This document shows, piece by piece, positions 29,929-36,110 of a DNA stretch of 36,110 nucleotides (positions are counted from its first letter, which is position 1; each line of letters starts with the position of its first letter). The notes under the pieces are model-generated. The model saw nothing but the letters and a program-made list of their open reading frames with translations. It was not told the DNA's origin and did not search any database. The translations under genes were made by a program, and so were the position numbers. Source of the DNA: Actinomadura chibensis NBRC 106107 (GTDB lineage: Bacteria; Actinomycetota; Actinomycetes; Streptosporangiales; Streptosporangiaceae); contig NZ_BCQP01000089.1 of assembly GCF_001552135.1 (NCBI RefSeq), positions 1 through 36,110 of the forward strand, in the 5' to 3' direction.

Positions 29929-30021
29929 GCCGGGGCCTTTATCGCCGTCGTCTCGGTGAACGCTTCCATCCTCGGTCGGCCCGCACGGGCTCAGGCTCTC
30001 GCGGGCAGGCGGACGGGAACG

Positions 30022-30141
30022 TCAGTTGTCGGACGACGTGGCCTCGGTCCACAGGTCCAGCTCGGCGCGGTCCTGCTGCAGCCGGCGCCAGACAGCGAAG
30101 CCACCGAGTGCGACGACGGCCAAAATGAGCAGCTTCTTCAC
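30022..30141 (-). CDS. DLW-39 family protein
   Basis: Exactly 39 aa: one hydrophobic segment (KKLLILAVVALGGFAVWRRL) and the tail QQDRAELDLWTEATSSDN, whose DLW motif names the family. It is widespread in Actinomycetota, usually near tRNA-Ile/tRNA-Ala and gyrA, and its function is unknown. GTG 30141 has GAAGGGG 7 bases upstream. The gene is too short for usual gene finders. Confidence 0.9.
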   Translation of the reverse strand: MKKLLILAVVALGGFAVWRRLQQDRAELDLWTEATSSDN

Positions 30142-30372
30142 GGTGGGACCCCTTCACCTCGACTATGCAGTCAAACCCGGGGGAATGTCTTACCTCAACG
30201 TCTGCTTCCCCCAGGCTCTCCGCAGCCTAGCAACCGTTCCCGGGCGATCCGCACCCCCTCACCGGTATCGGACCAGCTGTCCAATCCGGTGTGGGCGGCA
30301 CGACCCCCGCCGCAGCTCGGCGGGACGCCCGTCCGGCCGCGCGATCCTGGGGACGACCTAGCGGGAGATTGG

Positions 30373-30618
30373 ATGGCGGAGGACGACTTCCGGCGCTGGG
30401 AACGCGAGTTCGAGCCGGGCGCGCCGAAAGCGCCGAAAACGGCGGAAGCGGCGGAAGGGCCGCACCGGGCGCCGTCCGGGGGACGCGGCGTGGTGGTGGC
30501 CGCGGGCGTCATCGCGTCCGGCTGCGTGGCGGTGATCGCGTTGGGGGACGTCCCGCTCGGCGCGGCCGGGCTGGTGCTGGCGACGATCATCCTGGTGCTG
30601 TGGCGGAGCGGAATGTAG
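30373..30618 (+). CDS. Small membrane protein (81 aa)
   Basis: ATG 30373 follows GGGAG by 5 bases. The cytoplasmic part is charged (MAEDDFRRWEREFEPGAPKA), with an alanine/proline linker, then two closely spaced hydrophobic segments (GVVVAAGVIASGCVAVIALG and GAAGLVLATIILVLWRSG). The family is not recognised; similar short proteins with EREFEP starts are common in actinomycetes. It precedes the SDR gene in the same direction by 42 bp. Confidence 0.65.
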   Translation: MAEDDFRRWEREFEPGAPKAPKTAEAAEGPHRAPSGGRGVVVAAGVIASGCVAVIALGDVPLGAAGLVLATIILVLWRSGM

Positions 30619-30660
30619 GCACTCGTGGTCTGCGGCGACGCGATCCGCCATCATCTCCGC

Positions 30661-31452
30661 ATGGAACTGCGCGGAGCGAACGTCCTCGTCACCGGGGCGA
30701 CCGGCGGGATCGGACGGGCGCTGGCGCGAGCGGTCGCCGACCGGGGCGGACGGGTGGTCCTGACGGGCCGCCGCGCGGACGTCCTCGAACCGCTCGCCGA
30801 CCGGCTCGGCGGCCGGGCCATCGTCGCCGACCTGGCCGACCGCGCGTCCGCCGAACGGCTGCTGGACGAGGCGGGGCAGGTGGACGTCCTCGTCGCGAAC
30901 GCCGCGCTTCCCGCGTCCGGCCTGCTGCCCGACTACTCGATCACCGAGATCGACCGGGTGCTGGACGTGAACCTGCGGGCCCCGATCGTGATGGCGAAGC
31001 TCGCGAGCGCGCGAATGGCCGATCGTGGCCGCGGGCATCTGGTGTTCGTGTCGTCGCTGTCCGGGAAGTCGGCGTCCGGGCACGCGTCCCTCTATAACGC
31101 GACGAAGTTCGGCATGCGCGGGTTCGCCCTCGCCCTGCGCGAGGACCTGCGCCCGCACGGCGTCGGCGTGTCGACCGTGTTCCCCGGCTTCATCCGGGAC
31201 GCGGGCATGTTCGCCGACGCCGGGGTCACGCTGCCGCGCGGCATCGGCACGCGGACGCCGCGCGACGTCGCGCGGGCGACCGTCCGGGCCGTCGAGCGGA
31301 ACATCGCCGAAGTGGACGTCGCACCGCTCGGCCTGCGGCTCGGCGCGCGGCTCGGCGGGGTCGCGCCCGTTCTGTCCGCGGCGGTGCAACGCCGGGCGGG
31401 CGGCCCGCGCATCACCCGCGCCCTCGCCCAGGGCCAACGCGACAAGAGATGA
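30661..31452 (+). CDS. Short-chain dehydrogenase/reductase
   Basis: A 263-aa NAD(P)-dependent oxidoreductase of the classical SDR type. The cofactor loop is TGATGGIG (11-18), the NAAL-type strand end is VANAALP (78-84), and the catalytic set is Ser131/132 in VFVSSLSG, Tyr145 and Lys149 in YNATK. Basic residues after the second strand (LTGRRAD) favour NADP. The C-terminal helix region (RLGARLGGVAPVLSAAVQRR) may be a membrane anchor, as in DltE/YqjQ-like members. The substrate is unknown. ATG 30661 is chosen because it gives the normal N-terminus (ELRGANVLVTGATGG). Confidence 0.9.
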   Translation: MELRGANVLVTGATGGIGRALARAVADRGGRVVLTGRRADVLEPLADRLGGRAIVADLADRASAERLLDEAGQVDVLVANAALPASGLLPDYSITEIDRVLDVNLRAPIVMAKLASARMADRGRGHLVFVSSLSGKSASGHASLYNATKFGMRGFALALREDLRPHGVGVSTVFPGFIRDAGMFADAGVTLPRGIGTRTPRDVARATVRAVERNIAEVDVAPLGLRLGARLGGVAPVLSAAVQRRAGGPRITRALAQGQRDKR

Positions 31453-31604
31453 CCGGGGGGCGGGGACGGGCCAGGGTGGCGACAAAACCGGATCTCCAGG
31501 TGATAATCCGGGCAGCCCCGCTTGATCAGTGGGGTGTGCGGCGCTCGCGTCCTCCCGGGCGGCCACTCGCCTGCCGCGCAGCGCCCTCCCGAGGAGGTCT
31601 GCGC

Positions 31605-33470
31605 ATGTGGACGACCGGCACGACGGGTAGGACGGGAGCGATCGGAACGGCGGGAAGTAGGGCGACGGCGGTCGGGGCGGCGGTCGCGACCGTGCTGGCC
31701 CTGGCGGCGGTCCCCGCGCGGGCCGCGGACCCCGCCGACGCGACCGTGGTGCCGGTCCAGGTCACCGGCGACCCCGCCAAGCGCTTCAACCTGGTCATCC
31801 TCGGGGACGGTTACACGCCCGCCGACATGCCGAAGTTCCGCGCCAACCTCGCCGAGCACCTCAACGACCTGTGGACGATCGAGCCGTTCAAGTCGTACCG
31901 CAGCTATATCAACGTGTACGCGGTGGAGATTCCGTCCGGTGAGTCTGGGGTGAGCTGTGACCCGTCACTGTCGTCCCCACGCCGGACGACACCGTTGCGC
32001 ATGGCGTTCTGGAGCGGTTGCCGCGCGGACGGCGTTCAGCGTCTTCTCGTCATGGATTCCGCGGCGGCCAAGACGTATGCCGACCTCGTCCCAGGGGCCT
32101 CTGTAGCGAACCGTCAGATCCTCGCGCTCGCCAACAGCGACACCTATGGAGGTGCGGGCGGGGCGTACGCCACCGCGTCGGGCGGGAACGCGATGTCCGC
32201 CCTCATCGCACCGCACGAATTGGGCCACTCACTGGGTGGGCTGCAGGACGAGTACGACTACTACCAACGCGGCGTGCCTGGCGGGACGTACACCGGTCCT
32301 GAGCCCGACTCCGTTCACCACACTCTGCTGACCGAGCAGGAGATGAAGACGCAGAAGACGAAGTGGTGGCGGTGGCTGGGCGAACGGAGCGAATCCGGGG
32401 GCACCATAGGACGCTACGAGGGCGGCCTCTATTTCAGTAAGGGCGTCTGGAGGCCGAGCCAGCACTCGATGATGAAGACGCTCGGCTACTACTTCGACCA
32501 GGTCTCCCGCGAGCGGATGACGCAGCGGATATCGGCGAAGGTCAACCTCGTCCAGGCCCACACGCCGACCGACGTCCCGGTCGGCGCCGACCGCGTCCTG
32601 TGGGTGGAGGCGATGCACCCGACCGGCCACCAGCTCGCCATCACCTGGACGGTAGACGGGAAACTGGTACGGAATCCCGCGGGGAATCGCGGGAGGAACG
32701 GCGCGGGGAATAGCGCGAGCCTCGACCTTTCGCAGTTGCACTTGGAGAAGGGCACGCACACCGTTCAGGCGACGGTCGTCGACCCGACCGGCTTCGTCCG
32801 GGACCCGGCCGTCCGGTCGTCCGCCGCGCTCACCCAGATTCGCACCTGGACGGTCGACACCAATGTGCAGACTCCGCCCGGCGACGTGCCGGTCGATTTC
32901 AGTTCGTCCACGCCGACCGACAAACCGGTGGGCGCCGACTCGGTGGTCTACGCCGAGACGACGCATCCGGTGCGGAGTGTGCCGTCCGTCCGCTGGGAAT
33001 TGGACGGACGCCGCGTGGAGGGCGGCGACCGGGACATCGATCTCGGCCGTTTCCATCTCACCGAAGGCACGCACCAGCTCGTCGCCCGCGTCGGCTCCAA
33101 GACCCGCGCCTGGACGATCGACGCCGAGCCTCCGACGGTGAAATACGAGCTCTCCAAGGCCACTCGGGTTCGTCCTGGACGCACACCCGAATACGTCTTC
33201 GACGGACCGTTCACCATGCGCCTGACCGGCGCCGACGACCACGCGGGCGTCGTGGTGTCCGAGTTCCGCGTGGACGGGGACGGCTGGTTCAACTATTTCG
33301 GCTGGCCGACCGACTCGTCCGCCCCCTGGCTCTTCACCGAGAACGGCACGGTCATCGACAGCCTCACCTACGGCAAACTCGGCAAGGGCCGCCACACCAT
33401 CGAATACCGCGCCATAGACACGGCGGGCAACACGACACCCGCCGCCGAATTCAAGGTAACCCTGCGCTAA
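31605..33470 (+). CDS. Secreted M64 family metallopeptidase
   Basis: A 621-aa exported zinc protease. GAGGAGG stands before ATG 31605. A long signal peptide (to about residue 40, AVPARA-AD) precedes RFNLVILGDGYTPADMPKFR and FKSYRSYINVYAVEIPS, the M64 N-terminal core. HELGHSLGGLQDEYD (204-218) holds the zinc site HExxH and the DEY extension of the family (IgA peptidase M64). The C-terminal 300 residues consist of about three immunoglobulin-like beta domains (TWTVDGKLV and WELDGRRVE modules; the last with VSEFRVDGDGWFNYFG and GRHTIEYRAIDTAGN). The target is unknown; a wall or host matrix protein is possible. Confidence 0.9.
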   Translation: MWTTGTTGRTGAIGTAGSRATAVGAAVATVLALAAVPARAADPADATVVPVQVTGDPAKRFNLVILGDGYTPADMPKFRANLAEHLNDLWTIEPFKSYRSYINVYAVEIPSGESGVSCDPSLSSPRRTTPLRMAFWSGCRADGVQRLLVMDSAAAKTYADLVPGASVANRQILALANSDTYGGAGGAYATASGGNAMSALIAPHELGHSLGGLQDEYDYYQRGVPGGTYTGPEPDSVHHTLLTEQEMKTQKTKWWRWLGERSESGGTIGRYEGGLYFSKGVWRPSQHSMMKTLGYYFDQVSRERMTQRISAKVNLVQAHTPTDVPVGADRVLWVEAMHPTGHQLAITWTVDGKLVRNPAGNRGRNGAGNSASLDLSQLHLEKGTHTVQATVVDPTGFVRDPAVRSSAALTQIRTWTVDTNVQTPPGDVPVDFSSSTPTDKPVGADSVVYAETTHPVRSVPSVRWELDGRRVEGGDRDIDLGRFHLTEGTHQLVARVGSKTRAWTIDAEPPTVKYELSKATRVRPGRTPEYVFDGPFTMRLTGADDHAGVVVSEFRVDGDGWFNYFGWPTDSSAPWLFTENGTVIDSLTYGKLGKGRHTIEYRAIDTAGNTTPAAEFKVTLR

Positions 33471-33582
33471 CAAGAAGGTTCGGGGGGTGCTCTCGCGTCC
33501 TCCCTAAGCCCCTCCCGAATCGCTTTCCGAGCCCGGCTTCATTGCCAGAAGCCGTCCCCTGGAATCCCCTGGCGCCGGAAGA

Positions 33583-33614
33583 CCACCGGCCTAACCCTCA
33601 GGTCAGGCCGGTGG
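33583..33614. terminator. Terminator between the M64 peptidase and EamA genes
   Basis: CCACCGGCCT and AGGCCGGTGG are 10-bp perfect arms with a 12-nt loop. The genes converge here, so it may act on both strands. Confidence 0.65.
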
Positions 33615-33680
33615 ACGCCCCCGACAGACGTTCAGCGCGGAGCAGGCCCCTCGCCTGAGAGCGTCCGCCTCAGGCCGGGG

Positions 33681-34652
33681 TCAGGCGGTGGGAGCTTCCT
33701 CAGGATGGGGACCCGGCTGCTGCCGCGCGGCCGCCCCCACCCCCGACGCCGAGCCCGACGCCGAGGACGGCTCCGAGCCCGACGCCGAGCCCGACGCCGG
33801 GGAGCGGCGGGCGGTGGCCAGGACGGAGCCGCCGAGGATCAGTGCGAAGGACGCGAGGATCGTCCCGGTCAGCGGCTCGCTGAGGAACACGACGCCCGCG
33901 ACCACGGCGACGGCCGGGTTGACGTAGGTGAACACCATCCCCCTGGACGTCCCGACCTCGCGGATCAGCTCGAAGAAGACGATGAACGCCAGCGCCGTGC
34001 AGATCAGGCCGAGGCCGACGAGCGCGGCGAGGACGCGGCCGCTCGGCATCTCGTCCGGCCAGGTGGCGGCCGCGGGACCGGCGTAGACGACGGCGGCGAT
34101 GGCGAGGGCGAACGCGGCCAGTTGCAGGCTCGGGAGGTCCCGCAAGCGACGCGTCGTGATCACCGGGGCGATGGCGTAGCCGACCGCGACCAGCATGACC
34201 TCGCCGATCGCCCACGCGCTGCCGCCGCCGAGGTGCGGTCCGGCCAGGACGCCGACGCCGACCAGGCCGATCAGCAGCCCGGCCCAGCGCAGCGCGCCGA
34301 GCCGCTCCGCGTCGCCGGTGAGCCTGGCCACCACCACGGCGATGATCGGGACGGCGGCGATCAGCAACCCGGTCATGGAGCTGGTCAGCCGGTTCTCGGC
34401 GTCCGACAGCAGCGCCCACGGGCCGAGGATCTCCACCGCCGTGAACGCCAGCAGCGGACGCCAGTGGCGGCGCACCACGTCCAGCCGTCCGGCGCGGATC
34501 GCCAGCGGCAGCAGGACGGCGGCGCCGAGCGCGGTCCGCGCGAAGACCACCATGGGCACCGAGACGCCCTCGACGGCCACTTTGATCATCAGGTAGGGGA
34601 CGCCCCACAGCACGCTCATCAGCGCGAACAGCACCCAGCCGCGGCGACTCAT
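33681..34652 (-). CDS. EamA family (DMT) exporter
   Basis: A 323-aa protein with ten hydrophobic segments in two EamA halves: RRGWVLFALMSVLWGVPYLM opens the first (LWGxxY motif), and AIGEVMLVAVGYAIAPVITT and VFTYVNPAVAVVAGVVFLSE (second-half signature with NP.....G...L.E) follow. Such proteins export amino acids or related metabolites. The C-terminus (about 280-323) is a serine/alanine/glycine low-complexity tail. GGAGG is 7 bases from ATG 34652. It lies 55 bp downstream of the AraC regulator on the same strand, so co-regulation is expected. Confidence 0.9.
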   Translation of the reverse strand: MSRRGWVLFALMSVLWGVPYLMIKVAVEGVSVPMVVFARTALGAAVLLPLAIRAGRLDVVRRHWRPLLAFTAVEILGPWALLSDAENRLTSSMTGLLIAAVPIIAVVVARLTGDAERLGALRWAGLLIGLVGVGVLAGPHLGGGSAWAIGEVMLVAVGYAIAPVITTRRLRDLPSLQLAAFALAIAAVVYAGPAAATWPDEMPSGRVLAALVGLGLICTALAFIVFFELIREVGTSRGMVFTYVNPAVAVVAGVVFLSEPLTGTILASFALILGGSVLATARRSPASGSASGSEPSSASGSASGVGAAARQQPGPHPEEAPTA

Positions 34653-34707
34653 ACCGACACCTCCGTTTCCCCGTTCCGGTCCGCGGCGGGTGGCCTCGCG
34701 GACAGGT

Positions 34708-35988
34708 TCAGGATGCGCGCCGCCGCCCGCCGACGTCTTGAACGCTGTTGCGGTACGCGCCGGGCGTGACGCCCACCACACGCCGGAACCAGCGGGTCAG
34801 GTGCGCCTGGTCGGCGAACCCGACGAGTGCCGCGGCCTCTGCGGGACGGTGCCCGGTGTCCAGCAGCGCGCGGGCCCGCGTCACCCGGTGCTGGGCGAGC
34901 CACGCGTACGGCGGCATGCCGACGACGTCCCGGAACGTCCGCAGCAACTGGTAGCGGGACATCTCCAGGTCGGCGGCGACCTCGGCGAGCGTCGGCGGGG
35001 CGGTCAGCTCGTCCGACAGCCGCTCCGCGACGGCGCACGCGATCCGCCGCGCGTCGGCGCCGCGCCGCCCCGGATCCGCCGCCGGACGCCCCGGCCCCGC
35101 ATGCCGCCGGACGAGCGCGCCGAGCACCCCGAGCAGCCGGGACTCGCCTTCGAGCGGATCCTCGCCGAGCCGCAGCGCGCGGTGGGCGAGCCGCAACTCC
35201 TCACCGAGCCCGACGTCGCCGATGATCGGCTCCCGGAAGTGCGGCCACAGCGGCGACGGCTCCGGGCCGTCCGTCAGCACGGCCCCCAGCAACTCAGGAT
35301 CGGGATAGACGCACAGGTACGCGAACCCCTCCTCCCGCGCCGGGCCACCGGTATGCGCCTCACCCGGCTCGACAACCACGACGCTCCCGGCCCCCGAGTA
35401 GACGCGCTCGCCGCGATAGCGCATCGTCTCCAGCCCGTCGACCGTCACCCCGATCGCATACTGATCGTGGATGTGCGGCGCGTAGTGCCGCCGCCCGATC
35501 CGAGCCGTCAGCAGATCGAGCGGCCCGCCTTGAACCCCGCCGACCCGCGTCCAAACAACCCGATCCCGCTCCCTCCGCCGCTCGCCCCCATCCCCCCGCC
35601 GCCCGAGAGCCCCACCACGCGCACCAACGGCCAAGCCACGAAGAGCGCCAGAAGCACCATTCCCACGCTCCGAACCACCGCCGCCAAGACCCAAGCCACC
35701 GTTGCCAGTGTCCGAGCCAACGTTGCCAAGGGCGGTACCGGTGCTGCCGGAGGCTATGCCCCTGTCACTGGGGGCCGTCCCGTTACTGCCGGGAGCCGCA
35801 CCGCTGTTGCCCGGGTCCGAACCGGTGTTGCCCAGATCCGAACCGGTGTTGCCCAGATCCGAGCCAACGCTGCCCAGAGTGGTGCCGGTGTTGCCGGGGG
35901 TCGTGCCGGTGCTGCCGGGAGTCGTGCTGGTATTGCTGGAGGCCGTGCCCCTGTCGCTGCGGAGCGTGCCCCTGTCGCTGGGGGCCAT
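34708..35988 (-). CDS. AraC family regulator with repeat-rich N-terminal extension
   Basis: The regulator proper (about 285 codons, upstream end near 35560) has a cupin sensor (RRHYAPHIHDQYAIGVTVDG, VVVEPGEAHTGGP) and the two AraC helix-turn-helix motifs (LAEVAADLEMSRYQLLRTFR, VVGMPPYAWLAQHRVTRARA and GFADQAHLTRWFRRVVGVTP). No ATG or GTG exists in frame between the cupin and the ATG at 35988; the only other initiation candidates are TTG codons near 35630 and 35690. Reading from 35988 adds about 140 residues made mostly of seven-residue repeats (GNTGSDL type). The frame stays open to the window end, so the start may lie further out. It probably controls the EamA gene. Confidence 0.75.
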   Translation of the reverse strand: MAPSDRGTLRSDRGTASSNTSTTPGSTGTTPGNTGTTLGSVGSDLGNTGSDLGNTGSDPGNSGAAPGSNGTAPSDRGIASGSTGTALGNVGSDTGNGGLGLGGGGSERGNGASGALRGLAVGARGGALGRRGDGGERRRERDRVVWTRVGGVQGGPLDLLTARIGRRHYAPHIHDQYAIGVTVDGLETMRYRGERVYSGAGSVVVVEPGEAHTGGPAREEGFAYLCVYPDPELLGAVLTDGPEPSPLWPHFREPIIGDVGLGEELRLAHRALRLGEDPLEGESRLLGVLGALVRRHAGPGRPAADPGRRGADARRIACAVAERLSDELTAPPTLAEVAADLEMSRYQLLRTFRDVVGMPPYAWLAQHRVTRARALLDTGHRPAEAAALVGFADQAHLTRWFRRVVGVTPGAYRNSVQDVGGRRRAS

Positions 35989-36110
35989 GCCGGTGTTACC
36001 CGAAGTCGTGCCGCTGCTGCCCAGGGCCGTGCGGGTGTCGCCAGGGGCTGTGCCCGTGTCACTACGGAACGTGCCCCTGTCGCTCGGAGCCGTGCGGGTG
36101 CTGCCGGGGG
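35649..36110 (-). repeat. 21-bp minisatellite, at least 22 units, cut by the window edge
   Basis: On the minus strand successive 21-bp units encode PGSTRTA, PSDRGTF, RSDTGTA, PGDTRTA and so on to LGNTGSD, PGNSGAA, PGSNGTA, SGSTGTA and LGNVGSD. Period 21 keeps the frame of the AraC gene through the whole tract without a stop. The degree of divergence rises toward the AraC gene. Confidence 0.85.

Noticed and set aside
30358..31566. A 402-codon minus-strand open frame
   Set aside because: Antisense to the SDR gene, which has complete catalytic motifs.
32229..33473. A 414-codon minus-strand open frame
   Set aside because: Antisense shadow of the M64 peptidase; no domain, arginine/glycine-rich.
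35649..36110. CRISPR array
   Set aside because: Units are contiguous 21-bp tandem copies with no unique spacers and no cas genes.

Overview
The window reads as chromosomal DNA of a high-GC actinomycete. GC-rich third codon positions, GTG and TTG starts, a DLW-39 small protein, DUF6069, a pSAM2-type integrative element and lipoproteins with the LAAGC-type box all fit Actinomycetota. A Streptosporangiales or Thermomonosporaceae host (Actinomadura-like) is a guess from gene style, not a demonstrated assignment.

Layout. 1-2700 is chromosome: a two-component system (response regulator start and NarL-type histidine kinase), a DUF6069 membrane protein, tRNA-Ser(GCT) and a small lipoprotein. 2732-2804 is tRNA-Arg(ACG). 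It is the integration site of a 14.4 kb actinomycete integrative and conjugative element (AICE) bounded by a 43-bp perfect direct repeat (2763-2805 and 17090-17132). The leftward operon runs SCO3933-like, traB (FtsK-like DNA pump), a 97-aa protein, spdB/DUF2637, a zinc-knuckle peptide, a small membrane protein, rep (RepSA-like), xis and int. A leftward ABM-fold enzyme/XRE-TPR regulator pair and a rightward four-gene operon diverge from 11.05-11.24 kb. 13-bp palindromes of consensus GTACTTnAAGTAC sit both in that divergent region and in front of the transfer/replication operon, so one regulator probably controls both. The rightward operon ends with a free-standing protein resembling the RNA polymerase alpha C-terminal domain. 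Between 13.0 and 17.1 kb lie a small membrane protein, a 21-bp perfect inverted repeat, and the cargo: an SMC/Rad50-like ATPase with a four-cysteine zinc site, divergent from a winged-helix-like protein. This is the best candidate for an undescribed system in the window, most plausibly defence or DNA maintenance.

17.1-24.6 kb is a decayed junction: two tyrosine-integrase C-terminal relics, one with the catalytic Tyr codon turned into a stop and the other with Ser at the expected Tyr position; a frameshifted aminoglycoside-phosphotransferase-like gene; a second frameshifted gene; an M48/M56-like membrane protease operon; an acetate transporter (SatP/YaaH); a peptidoglycan-binding secreted protein; and an MMPL-transporter fragment invaded by a 21-bp tandem repeat.

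24.6-36.1 kb is ordinary chromosome: an MFS exporter divergent from an XRE regulator over a direct-repeat promoter, small membrane proteins, a RibD-type reductase, tRNA-Ala(TGC), a PASTA lipoprotein, a phosphonatase-like HAD hydrolase, DLW-39, an SDR, a secreted M64 metallopeptidase, an EamA exporter, and an AraC regulator whose reading frame continues into a 21-bp minisatellite that runs off the window edge.
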